From the NCBI GenBank assembly GCA_910583895.1, contig CAJTYJ010000026.1:1-45443 (forward strand): a DNA stretch of 45,443 nt, written 5' to 3'. How positions within the stretch are numbered: position 1 is the first letter of the stretch; every line of letters begins with the position of its first letter. Positions 32,904 through 41,630 of this stretch are shown here, piece after piece. The translations under genes were made by a program, and so were the position numbers. Origin of the DNA: an uncultured Lachnospiraceae bacterium. GTDB lineage: Bacteria > Bacillota > Clostridia > Lachnospirales > Lachnospiraceae. Below the pieces are notes generated by a model. The model was not told where the DNA came from. It did no database searches and saw only the letters and a program-made list of their open reading frames with translations.

Positions 32904-34499
32904 CTACTCTGCAGGCGGTACTTCTGCAGGCACTTCCGGCGGAATTTCCGGCACTGCTTCCACCGGCACCTCAGCCGGAATCTCCGTGGGCACCTCCGCG
33001 GGCGGCTCTGGGGGTACCTCTGCCGGCAATTCTTCTGCAGGTGTTTCTCCCTGTGCTTCTTCTGCCGGCGCTGCCCCTTTTTCCATCACGACCGGTTCTG
33101 TCCCCGGCAGATGGTAACAGATCACCGGAGTTCCTTTTTCGATGTTTTCATAGATCTCCCGGGCCGCCGAGGGAGGCAGATTGATACATCCATGAGAACC
33201 GTTGGTTTTATAGATATTGCTTCCGAAAGATCCTCTCCATCCGGCATCGTGCATGCCGATGTTCCGGTTGAAAGGCATCCAGTAGGATACCGGCGTACGG
33301 TAGTTCTCGCCGGTCAGCGTTGCATTTCGCTGTTTATAGGTCACCCCGTACACACCTGCCGGTGTATCATAGCCTCTGGAAGCATTTCCTGACACAAAAT
33401 CAGATTCCAGAAGCAGATTTCCGTCCTTATACAAAAACAGATGCTGCGCGGTCAGATTGATCTCTACATAAGTCTGGCCATAGTCCGGGGTACCGTACTG
33501 ATCGGCCGTCTGATAATAGACCGGAGTCCGGACTCCGCTCTCTCCTCTCTCGATCATATCCATCAGCTCCTGGACTTCCTGATCCGAGTTCATCCACCAG
33601 CCATAGTCGCCCTCTTTGATGGTCACTTCTGTTCCATAGCTGGTCTGAAAAGTTCTGGGGCGAAAGATTGTATCATAACTTTTCCGAAGAGATGCCACAT
33701 AGGCCTCCACATGCGCCTGATCCAGTGTCACTTCCGTGCCGTCCACATGCAGCCAGCTGCTGATCGTCTCCCCATCCAGAATTTCCTGATTGTCGCCAAA
33801 GGTGTAGGTGATCTGAAGATTCCCATACTTCTGCAGCTTCTGCTGTATCTGATTCAGGGCTTCGTCTTCCGCTGTTACCTCAGGCGTCTGATAACATCCG
33901 GCTTCCTCCAGATTCACCCGCTCTTTGAGAGAAAGTACCGCATTTCGGATGGTCTCCTTCGCTTTGTCTTCGTCTAACAGGTTTCCCTGTGTCTCAGGCA
34001 CGATCTGAAAACCCTCCTGAGGAATATAGTCGGATATGTATGCATCAACCGGTGCCTTTGCGAAATCTTTCTGGAACCCCTTCAGTCCTTTGATCTGATC
34101 TTCCAGCTTTTCTTCCTCACAGGTGACCAGTCCTTCTGTCACATGCTCCGCCGACTTCGGAAGAAACCAGGTAAAGGTGTTCTGCTGGTCTAATATTTCC
34201 AGAAGCGGTTCTTCTGACGCATAGGACAGACCGATCTCTTTTCCCTGTATCTCCTCTTCCAGCATCGAGCCGTCCTCCTTGCGCTCCTCGATGCACAGAT
34301 TATAATCCTGAATCTGATCTTTCAGCTCGTCAATCGTCATGCCGGACACATCAATCCGATCCACCACAGTCCCCGGCAAAAAATGGCTCTGATAATAAAA
34401 AAGTCCCCCTCCATAGGCAGCCGCAGCAACTGTCAGCATACAGCCAAGAACCGCCGGCAGCACAGGAAAGTGTTTTTTCACATTCTTTGGTTTTTTCAT
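32904..34499 (-). CDS. L,D-transpeptidase (YkuD) with a Pro-rich tail
   Basis: This 531-residue envelope enzyme makes 3-3 cross-links or attaches proteins to peptidoglycan. It has one N-terminal span (about residues 10-32), then a large extracellular region of the peptidoglycan-binding-4 type (DRIDVSGMTIDELKDQI near residue 42; the unit recurs). The catalytic domain spans about 355-475 with IGMHDAGWRG and NGSHGCINLPPSAAREIYE (His, and Cys in SHGCxN). The last ~55 residues are a Pro/Glu/Val tail of PAEVP and PEIPPEVP units that may span the wall. It has a TTGTTT/TATACT promoter at 34580-34608. Confidence 0.92.
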   Translation of the reverse strand: MKKPKNVKKHFPVLPAVLGCMLTVAAAAYGGGLFYYQSHFLPGTVVDRIDVSGMTIDELKDQIQDYNLCIEERKEDGSMLEEEIQGKEIGLSYASEEPLLEILDQQNTFTWFLPKSAEHVTEGLVTCEEEKLEDQIKGLKGFQKDFAKAPVDAYISDYIPQEGFQIVPETQGNLLDEDKAKETIRNAVLSLKERVNLEEAGCYQTPEVTAEDEALNQIQQKLQKYGNLQITYTFGDNQEILDGETISSWLHVDGTEVTLDQAHVEAYVASLRKSYDTIFRPRTFQTSYGTEVTIKEGDYGWWMNSDQEVQELMDMIERGESGVRTPVYYQTADQYGTPDYGQTYVEINLTAQHLFLYKDGNLLLESDFVSGNASRGYDTPAGVYGVTYKQRNATLTGENYRTPVSYWMPFNRNIGMHDAGWRGSFGSNIYKTNGSHGCINLPPSAAREIYENIEKGTPVICYHLPGTEPVVMEKGAAPAEEAQGETPAEELPAEVPPEPPAEVPTEIPAEVPVEAVPEIPPEVPAEVPPAE

Positions 34500-34579
34500 A
34501 CCCCTCCCCGTTCCTTTCCGATAACTTTTACGGACCGAATCCTGTGTCCATCACAGCAACGAGACGGTCTTTCTGTTAC

Positions 34580-34608
34580 AGTATACCGATTTTTAACGAA
34601 AAAAACAA
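34580..34608 (-). promoter_or_regulatory. L,D-transpeptidase promoter
   Basis: Minus strand TTGTTT (34608-34603), 17-base spacer, TATACT (34585-34580), about 80 bases before the start codon. Confidence 0.55.
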
Positions 34609-34732
34609 TAAAAGAATGTCGGATTCCTTCTTTTGACAATGGAAATGACTGACGATTGCAATGAAGTTTTTCTGCTGTCCACTGCACTGTATATTGGAAA
34701 TCTGTCAACTGCCGGTTGCATAAGGCCAGAAT

Positions 34733-34760
34733 GCCCGTGCAGCGTACGCTTCGCACAGGC
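34733..34760 (-). terminator. Possible terminator after the hybrid kinase
   Basis: GCCTGTGC pairs with GCACGGGC around a loop containing the self-complementary AGCGTACGCT. It lies 33 bases past the kinase stop, with no clear T tract. Confidence 0.35.
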
Positions 34761-34792
34761 ATCCTTGGTCAAGTGATATCTTTGTCGCTCAT

Positions 34793-37700
34793 TCAGGCCA
34801 GCACCTTGGCCAGCGTGTCAAACAGAGCACTTATGTTGATCGGCTTTGCAATGTGCCCGTTCATCCCACATCTCAAAGCCTCCTGCTTATCTTCTTCAAA
34901 AGCATTGGCTGTCATGGCAAGAATCGGTATGTCGGCCAGCTTCTGGTCTTTTAGTCCCCGGATGATCCTCACTGCTTCATATCCGTTCATAACCGGCATC
35001 TGGACATCCATCAGCACTACCTGATAATATCCAGGCCCGCCCTTTTCCAGCATCTCCACCGCGATCTGGCCGTTCTCCGCCACATCTGTATCAAATCCTG
35101 CATCTCTTAAGATCTCCACAGCAATCTCCTGATTCAGCTCATTGTCTTCCGCCAGCAGAATCCGTCCTGTATGCGATTCCATCCATTCCTGGATCACACC
35201 TTTCTCCGTCTGTCCATCTGCATTGACGATAGAATGCAGACAGCTGCGAAGCTCTGACAGGAACAAAGGCTTGCTGCAGAAAGCTGTGACTCCGGCTTCT
35301 TTTCCTTCCTCTTCGATCTCAGACCAGTCGTATGCTGTCAGAACGATGATGGATACATCCTCACCCATCTCTTTTCGAATCCGCCTGGCGACTTCCACGC
35401 CGTTCATATCCGGAAGCATCCAGTCAATCACATAGACGCTGTAATCATCCCCCCGTGAGACCGCCTGACGGGTACGAAGCACCGCCTCCTTACCCGACAA
35501 AGTCCATTCAGCCCGCATACCGATCTGCTGCAGCATATACGACACGCTGTCACAGGTGTTAAAATCATCATCCACCACCAGCGCTCGGCCATCCTTAAGC
35601 TGCGGAATATCCTGGGGCCCTTTTGCCTCCGGGTTTAACCGGAAGGTAAAGTGCACGATAAACTCGGTTCCTTCGCCTTCTTTACTCTTCACCTCGATGG
35701 TCCCGTTCATCATATCCACGATATTCTTGGTGATTGCCATGCCAAGGCCGGTCCCCTGGATTCCGCTGATGGTCGTGTTCTTTTCCCGCTCAAAGGGTTC
35801 AAAGATATGCCGGACGAACTCTTCACTCATGCCGACCCCTGTATCCCGGATGGAGAACTCATAATTTGCATATCCGGCAGGAGCACCGGCTTTCTCCTGA
35901 ATCCGCATGATGATCAATCCTCCGGCAGGCGTATACTTCACACAGTTGCTCAAAAGGTTCAAAAGCACCTGGTTCAGCCGCAGTTTGTCGCAGAAAATCT
36001 CCTCATCCAGAACATCCACCGCATCAACATACAGATCCAGCTGCTTTGCATAGACATCTGTCTGAACAATATTGCGAAGGCCCTGAAGGATATCCGGCAA
36101 AGAGCAGGGTTTCTCTTCCAGATGCATCTTTCCGCTCTCGATCCGGCTCATATCCAGCACATCGTTGATCAGGCTCAGCAGATGATTTCCGGAGGTCATA
36201 ATCTTCTTCAAGTACTCCTCCACCTGCTCCTGACGGTCAATATGAGCAATTGCCAGAGTCGTAAAACCAACAATCGCGTTCATGGGGGTACGGATATCAT
36301 GAGACATATTAGAAAGGAACGCGCTCTTCGCCTTATTGGCCCGGTTCGCCTGCATGAGTGCATCCTCCAAAAGGCTCTTCTGTTCCATCTCATTGCGGAT
36401 CTCTTCATCCACACTTCGGAAACCAAGGACAATCCCCCGGTTTTCTTCCCATTCTCCGGCACGCACCGCTTTCATCTGGAAATACTTCATCTCGCCGTCT
36501 TTCCAGATCCGATAATTGATATTATACACCTTTTTCTCTGAAAGTTCCTGCTCCAGAGCTTTTAAAGAACCCGCCTGGCGCAGCATCTCCTGGTCCTCTT
36601 CGTGAACAAAACGCTCCGTAAAGGATTCCATGCTTTCCTTCAGAGAACACCTGCCATCAAAAATCGTTTCAAAAATGCGCCCGTCCCCATCATCCACCCG
36701 AAGCGGAATGCCGGCGCCAGTATCCAGATCATAAAAACAGACATAATTATAATCGATACTGAGCGCATGAATCATCTCCATCTGGCGCTGTTCTTTTTTC
36801 TTCTCCTGCAGCTTCTGGGCCGTACAGTCCAGAAGAAAACGCTGATAAAACCGCTCTCCGTTCTCTTCCAGAATCTTAACATTACCCATGACATGGATAA
36901 TTTCCCCGCTCTTATGACGCACGCGGTACTCCATGCTCACATTGTCTCCCACGCCTTTGAGCGATCGTATGTACTCCCGCAGCCGCTCTTTGTCCTCGTC
37001 CACCACGGAAGACGCCACCATATCAAATCCGTCTTCCAGCAGATCCTCCTGGGATTCATATCCCAGGATCTTAAGCGCCGCATCGTTGACGCTTATAATC
37101 TTGGAACCGTCTATGGAATGGCTCATGACCCCGCAGTCCATACTGGTAAAGATCAACTCCAGAGTCCGGCTTTTTTTCATAATCTCCTGCTCGTAGGCGC
37201 GTTCCTGGGTTACGTCAATGGCCACGCCCACTGTACCCATCACACTCCCGTCCAGATCATACAAGGGAGACTTGTAAGTTTCCAGAAGCCGGACGCCGTC
37301 CCCTGTCAGCACCGTCTCCTCGGATACGAAGGTCTTTTTCTTCGTCATGACCTCCCGTTCAGATTCGATACAGGCCGGATCATCCTGCTCCACATCCCAG
37401 ATGTAAGCATGCCGCTGGCCTTCCACCTGTTTCTTGGTCTTATTAACCGTCTGACAGAAACTGTCATTCACTTTCTCATGAACACCGTCTTTTGTCTTAT
37501 ACCAGACCAAATTCGGCACATGGTTGATCGTGGCATCCAGAAAATGGCTGGTCTGCCAATAATCCTTACTGATCTTAAAATCCTGCTGCCACTTAAAGAA
37601 ACGAAAACGAACCTCCTCATCGGTCATAGGCAGCGTCCACAGATCCGTGACGCCTGGTAAATGATCCATCAACGATCCGATCTGCTCCTTTTCCAGAAGC

Positions 37701-37936
37701 AGAATCAGTTCTGCGCCTTTTTTTGCTCCTCTCAGCAGTTCCCGAAGCACACTTTTTTCTTCTTCCCCCTGCAGGTTTGCCAGAATTACATCTGCTTCAG
37801 ATACCTGTATCCCCTCCGGCTTGTCACATTCTGAAAATTCATGGGTAAAACATTCCAGCGGAGTCATCCCTTCTATAATCTCAAATGCTCTGCAGCGGCG
37901 GCCCGCAAAACAGAAACGAACATGGCAGTGATACAT
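34793..37936 (-). CDS. Soluble hybrid sensor histidine kinase (PAS, HisKA, HATPase, two REC domains)
   Basis: This is a 1047-residue protein with no membrane span. An N-terminal region (1-125) resembles a degenerate receiver domain (ADVILANLQGE, GAELILLLEKEQIG). PAS-like domains follow at about 135-245 and 260-375, plus a further sensor segment to about 540 (VYNINYRIWKDGEMKYFQMK). The HisKA box is SNMSHDIRTPMNAIVGFT, then ATPase boxes NQVLLNLLSNCVKYTP, DTGVGM and GTGLGMAI. REC1 has VIDWMLPDMNG and REC2 VLMDVQMPVMNG, both keeping the phospho-Asp. There is no Hpt domain and no DNA-binding output, so partners lie elsewhere. GGAGGAG precedes the ATG. The gene is monocistronic, with a near-consensus promoter. 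Confidence 0.93.
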   Translation of the reverse strand: MYHCHVRFCFAGRRCRAFEIIEGMTPLECFTHEFSECDKPEGIQVSEADVILANLQGEEEKSVLRELLRGAKKGAELILLLEKEQIGSLMDHLPGVTDLWTLPMTDEEVRFRFFKWQQDFKISKDYWQTSHFLDATINHVPNLVWYKTKDGVHEKVNDSFCQTVNKTKKQVEGQRHAYIWDVEQDDPACIESEREVMTKKKTFVSEETVLTGDGVRLLETYKSPLYDLDGSVMGTVGVAIDVTQERAYEQEIMKKSRTLELIFTSMDCGVMSHSIDGSKIISVNDAALKILGYESQEDLLEDGFDMVASSVVDEDKERLREYIRSLKGVGDNVSMEYRVRHKSGEIIHVMGNVKILEENGERFYQRFLLDCTAQKLQEKKKEQRQMEMIHALSIDYNYVCFYDLDTGAGIPLRVDDGDGRIFETIFDGRCSLKESMESFTERFVHEEDQEMLRQAGSLKALEQELSEKKVYNINYRIWKDGEMKYFQMKAVRAGEWEENRGIVLGFRSVDEEIRNEMEQKSLLEDALMQANRANKAKSAFLSNMSHDIRTPMNAIVGFTTLAIAHIDRQEQVEEYLKKIMTSGNHLLSLINDVLDMSRIESGKMHLEEKPCSLPDILQGLRNIVQTDVYAKQLDLYVDAVDVLDEEIFCDKLRLNQVLLNLLSNCVKYTPAGGLIIMRIQEKAGAPAGYANYEFSIRDTGVGMSEEFVRHIFEPFEREKNTTISGIQGTGLGMAITKNIVDMMNGTIEVKSKEGEGTEFIVHFTFRLNPEAKGPQDIPQLKDGRALVVDDDFNTCDSVSYMLQQIGMRAEWTLSGKEAVLRTRQAVSRGDDYSVYVIDWMLPDMNGVEVARRIRKEMGEDVSIIVLTAYDWSEIEEEGKEAGVTAFCSKPLFLSELRSCLHSIVNADGQTEKGVIQEWMESHTGRILLAEDNELNQEIAVEILRDAGFDTDVAENGQIAVEMLEKGGPGYYQVVLMDVQMPVMNGYEAVRIIRGLKDQKLADIPILAMTANAFEEDKQEALRCGMNGHIAKPINISALFDTLAKVLA

Positions 37937-37987
37937 CCCTTTTCTCCTCCAACACTCTGCTGATAGTAAAAAACTAGCTATATTTCT

Positions 37988-38016
37988 ATTCTAACAATCC
38001 TAATAAAACATGTCAA
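37988..38016 (-). promoter_or_regulatory. Hybrid kinase promoter
   Basis: Minus strand TTGACA (38016-38011), 17-base spacer, TAGAAT (37993-37988), about 50 bases before the start codon. Confidence 0.75.
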
Positions 38017-38135
38017 TATTGGGCCCCTGTGATTCTTTCGTTTTCCCCTTACTTTATTGCAGTTTTCAAGGCTGCCGCCGCTCATCCCGCCGCAGGGGGC
38101 AGGTATGGCAGAAAGATTGTGCTTTTCACAAAAAT

Positions 38136-38178
38136 ACACACACTTTATTCTATACCGGCAGGCAGATAAAGTGTGTGT
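38136..38178 (-). terminator. Terminator after the DUF1232 gene
   Basis: ACACACACTTTAT and ATAAAGTGTGTGT form a perfect 13-pair stem with a 17-base loop. On the minus strand it is followed by ATTTTTGTG. It closes the FtsK-like operon. The rest of 37937-38260 holds only this hairpin and the kinase promoter; no gene is seen. Confidence 0.7.
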
Positions 38179-38260
38179 GAATCCAAATTCCATCCAAGAA
38201 TTGTTTGCTGTCAGCTGTGCATGATTGTTTGCAGGGGATTTGCCCCAGATGAGAAATATT

Positions 38261-39253
38261 TTATATGGTCTGCCCGTTGTCCTCTTTTGCGTCTCTGGTC
38301 TGAAACGCCTCTGTCTGCGTCTCCCCCACAGACATGGCATTTATTTTTGTGTAGATATCTCTTAACCGGCCTGACATGTCCTGTACCTGACTGGGCCTTT
38401 CTTCTGTCAGACCTGGCTTTTGTGTTCTCCTGGCTGACCAATCTGGTTCCTGCTCTGCAGAAAATGACGGACCAGGCCCCTGTTCTGCATGGGATAACGG
38501 ACGTGAACCCTGCTCTGTATGGGAGGACACGCGTGGCCTCTGCTCTGCATGGGAGGACACACGTGAACCCTGCTCTGCGTGGGATGACAGGCGTGGACCC
38601 TGCTCTGCGTGGGATGACAAGCGTGAACCCTGCTCTGTATGGGAGGACAAGCGTGGCCCTTGCTCTGCATAGGAGGACACGCGTGGTTCCTGTTCTGTAT
38701 GGGAGGACAAGCGTGGCCCTTGCTCTGCATAGGAGGGCACACGTGGACCCTGCTCTGCATAGGAGGACACGCGTGGTTCCTGTTCTGTATGGGAGGACAA
38801 GCGTGGACCCTGCTCTGCATAGGAGGACACGTATGGACCCTGCTCTGCATAGGAGGACACACGTGGACCCTGCTCTGCACGAGTCACAAAACCTGACGCA
38901 CGTGTGGTACAGGATTCTATATCTGCGCCCCGTTGCTGAGGCGCATGGGATACCATAGAATTGTTCGCTGAAATTGTCTGGGTGCGGGATTCTAAGGTTT
39001 CCCGGAACATTTTATATATCGGCATCAGCAAGATGATCGTGTCGTCAAGCGAACCCAGAAGCGGTATCGGATCTGGTATGAAGTCAATGGGTGAAATCGA
39101 ATACAGAATGGACATAAAGATCCACGGATTGTATTTAACCAGAAGCATCAAAGTCGATGAAAACGACATCTTTTTGCCTTCCATATGCCTTTTGAGCATT
39201 TCCTCTTCAACCTGCCTTAAATTGATCGTTACCTTTGTGTTTCCAACTTTCAT
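38261..39253 (-). CDS. DUF1232 (YkvA-like) protein with a 10-residue tandem repeat tail
   Basis: This is a 330-residue protein. Residues 1-95 are a DUF1232 domain: helices around LMLLVKYNPWIFMSILYSI and the family motif SPIDFIPDPIPLLGSLDD (54-71). Residues about 126-275 consist of some 15 copies of a ten-residue unit, consensus AEQGPRVSSY/H with variants TEQEPRVSSY and AEQGSRLSSH. A charged C-terminal region ends in RDAKEDNGQTI. The repeat is probably unstructured and cytosolic; its SSY/SSH positions are hydroxyl-rich. GAGGAGGAG precedes the ATG. It is last in the apparent FtsK-like operon, 88 bp after the ATPase gene. DUF1232 proteins are small membrane-associated proteins of unknown function; the repeat fusion is unusual. 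Confidence 0.8.
   Translation of the reverse strand: MKVGNTKVTINLRQVEEEMLKRHMEGKKMSFSSTLMLLVKYNPWIFMSILYSISPIDFIPDPIPLLGSLDDTIILLMPIYKMFRETLESRTQTISANNSMVSHAPQQRGADIESCTTRASGFVTRAEQGPRVSSYAEQGPYVSSYAEQGPRLSSHTEQEPRVSSYAEQGPRVPSYAEQGPRLSSHTEQEPRVSSYAEQGPRLSSHTEQGSRLSSHAEQGPRLSSHAEQGSRVSSHAEQRPRVSSHTEQGSRPLSHAEQGPGPSFSAEQEPDWSARRTQKPGLTEERPSQVQDMSGRLRDIYTKINAMSVGETQTEAFQTRDAKEDNGQTI
38425..38880. repeat. 30-bp minisatellite inside the DUF1232 gene
   Basis: About 15 head-to-tail units with a 30-bp period, plus strand core GGGAGGACAAGCGTGG followed by a CCCTGCTCTGTAT-like half. Units differ by a few substitutions and no frame-breaking indels. Blocks of two or three units recur (GPRLSSH-TEQEPRVSSY), showing recent block duplication. 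Because 30 is a multiple of three, length changes preserve the reading frame. Confidence 0.9.
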
Positions 39254-39341
39254 TCCTTGCTCCTCCTCGTCTGTTTATCATACCGAATAACTGTCTACGA
39301 ATATTTTTCGATGCGGATTTTTTAGCATCTTTACGTATCAT

Positions 39342-41573
39342 TTATGAAATATTCTTAAAGAACTCCCTGTCACGATTGTCATGCTTCTCTATATCCACCG
39401 CAAACATTTTTACAAGTTTCTCATCCTGGGGCAAAATATACAGTCCCGGCTTCTGCCGGTTCAAAGCTTCATTCATGACCCTGACCCGAAGGATATCTTC
39501 CTTGTATTCCTTTGGATACTGCATGCCGGATTTGGTATAGTTGCTCTCGTCGTTGCTCATAAGAAACCGATACTCAAATCCCCTGGTAACAGCAGAGGGC
39601 AGATCTGCCGCCTTCGTCCCAAACAAAATAAAACGCATGCCCACATTGGTGCCGTTTTTGAGAATCTCTTCCATCGAAGGGTTTCCCCGCTGTCCCCATT
39701 CCTGCATCAGATCCCCCAGCATATGATAGCCGTTAATCCAAAACGTGATGGAACGTAATTTTTTAAAACAAAACTCCCCATCCGCTCCAAGTCCGCTCTG
39801 ATAGTACCTCCAGACAATGTCCCGGCTGCTTTCCGGCAGATTCTTTAAAACCCGCTCCTCTTTTTTCAACAGGGAAAACTGCTGGATCATGCTTCTCACC
39901 TTATAGTTGCCCTGGATAATTCTGGTAATGTCTTTTGGTCCAAGCTCTTTTTCCACCTGGAAACCGGGAAGCTTCAGTAAGCCGCGCACAGCAGAATCTC
40001 CATGTACGATATAATTGCTGTTTTGTTCTTTCCTCCTGGCATACTGAAGCGCCAGAAGTTCGATCATATAAGCCCTCTGGTAGATGCTGTCCCCCATGCA
40101 CAGAATATTTTTCCGGTCTCCAATGAGCAGTGGAATGTATTCCAAAGAGGTGTTTTTTCCGTTGGTCCTGGTATAGACGCAGGAGTCTCCCAACAGCAGA
40201 TAATCCTCCACCGACTTTTCATATTCTACCGTGTCCCTGGTATTATGGTAAAAACGTTCCAAATCTCCTTCCAGGGAAGAGTTGTTCCCGTTTTCTTCTC
40301 TCCACAGGGGACGAACGGCCTCCTCCCGATAGAAGTCCAGATTCTTCTGATAACCCAGCTTTCTTGCCAGAATCGCATTTTCCCGCAGTGCATCCACCAG
40401 ATCTCCGGTCCCGTCTTTTTCATTTTCTTTGATCAGGGGAACTTTGTATTTCAGATTATAATTTTCTGATCCGCCTTCTCCGTTAGCGATCAGATATCCC
40501 TTGCTCTCATTCCCTGTCAGCTCTGCTGCCGCCCGATTCCCCAGGACCATGGTGGACACGCTTTCATCCGCCGGAAGACACAGACGAAGCTTAAAATTGG
40601 ACAGCACATCCGCCCGGACAGTGCCCGACATGCTCTGGGAAGCAAACAGCAGATGATATCCGGTGGCACGCCCCAGCTTGGTGATCATCTTGATCAGCTG
40701 ATTGATCTTGTCCGCCTGCTTTGGCGTAGCCAGTTCGTACATCTGCTGGAATTCATCCACAATTAGAATCTCTCTGGCCAAAGCCACTCCGTAATGCTCA
40801 CGAAACTGCGAGAGCTTCTGAAATCCCAATGCCGCAAACACTTTCTGCCGGGTATCCATCTTCTCATACATATCGTACATAACCGACAATACATATTCCA
40901 TACTGTCTGTGGCAGCGATCTTCTCCACATGGGGCGCTGCCGCAAAATAGCTCTGATCTCCTTCCTCATAATGAACATTCCCATACTTTGACAACTCTAC
41001 GATCTTAAAATCCGCCAGATTGATATGCAGCTCCCAGGGCGCATATTCGTACATCAGACTGGTAATGATGACATGGAGGGCGTTGGATTTACCGGAGCCG
41101 GTTCGTCCCGCCATCAATGCATGAACGCAGTCATCCCCCAGCCGGACAGCCTTCGGCTCGTTTCCCCCGGACAGCACCCCCGGCCTGATATCAATGCCGT
41201 TCTCCGTGGTGGCAAACCAGATCTTACTCCTATCCATATTGGGGAGTTTGCTTATATCAACGGTCTGACATATGCTGTCCTCCTGCAAAAGCTGCTCCGC
41301 CATCTTCCGGGCCTCGTTCACCTGTTTTTCTCTCTTGATACGCTCCCATACAACGGACAGCTCCGGACATACCCGTATTTTTGTGTCCCCGTTTCCATCC
41401 TCCAGGTCTTTTCGAAACGTCAAACCAATGCTGTACTTTCGCTCGTATTCTTTCTTGCTGCTCTCCTCACTGACATCGTTTGTCAGCCGGTTCTTGTATT
41501 TTTGAAAAGTGAAAATATTCTTCCTGGCATTTTCTGCCTTATTCTGCTGCTGCAGCGCAATTAAGCTGTCCAC
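39342..41573 (-). CDS. FtsK/EssC-like ATPase with two ATPase modules
   Basis: This is a 743-residue soluble ATPase. The start is GTG at 41573, supported by GGAGG about 8 nt upstream. Module 1 is intact: Walker A GRTGSGKSN (156-164), Walker B EILIVDEFQQM (268-278), and a sensor-like LLFASQSMSGTVRADVLSNF. Module 2 (about 450-700) keeps the fold pattern (LLIGDRKNILCMGDS, ITFWINGYHML, MRFILFGTKAADLPSAVTRGF) but lacks a Walker A lysine, as in the degenerate domains of type VII EssC. There is no FHA domain or TM span, unlike EssC. It probably docks on the adjacent coiled-coil membrane protein and may move protein or DNA. It lies 57 bp after that gene. Confidence 0.85.
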   Translation of the reverse strand: MDSLIALQQQNKAENARKNIFTFQKYKNRLTNDVSEESSKKEYERKYSIGLTFRKDLEDGNGDTKIRVCPELSVVWERIKREKQVNEARKMAEQLLQEDSICQTVDISKLPNMDRSKIWFATTENGIDIRPGVLSGGNEPKAVRLGDDCVHALMAGRTGSGKSNALHVIITSLMYEYAPWELHINLADFKIVELSKYGNVHYEEGDQSYFAAAPHVEKIAATDSMEYVLSVMYDMYEKMDTRQKVFAALGFQKLSQFREHYGVALAREILIVDEFQQMYELATPKQADKINQLIKMITKLGRATGYHLLFASQSMSGTVRADVLSNFKLRLCLPADESVSTMVLGNRAAAELTGNESKGYLIANGEGGSENYNLKYKVPLIKENEKDGTGDLVDALRENAILARKLGYQKNLDFYREEAVRPLWREENGNNSSLEGDLERFYHNTRDTVEYEKSVEDYLLLGDSCVYTRTNGKNTSLEYIPLLIGDRKNILCMGDSIYQRAYMIELLALQYARRKEQNSNYIVHGDSAVRGLLKLPGFQVEKELGPKDITRIIQGNYKVRSMIQQFSLLKKEERVLKNLPESSRDIVWRYYQSGLGADGEFCFKKLRSITFWINGYHMLGDLMQEWGQRGNPSMEEILKNGTNVGMRFILFGTKAADLPSAVTRGFEYRFLMSNDESNYTKSGMQYPKEYKEDILRVRVMNEALNRQKPGLYILPQDEKLVKMFAVDIEKHDNRDREFFKNIS

Positions 41574-41630
41574 TTACTCTTTCCTCCGTCAGCCTCAAAA
41601 TTTTTGGTCTTTTAGTACCTTTCTGATGGC

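Noticed and set aside
38425..38880. CRISPR array
   Set aside because: The 30-bp units abut each other with no unique spacers, and the array lies inside a coding gene; no cas genes.
38173..38958. 261-codon plus-strand frame and another minus-strand frame across the minisatellite
   Set aside because: A 30-bp repeat without stops opens several frames at once. Only the frame at 38261-39253 has a domain (DUF1232), a ribosome site and operon context.
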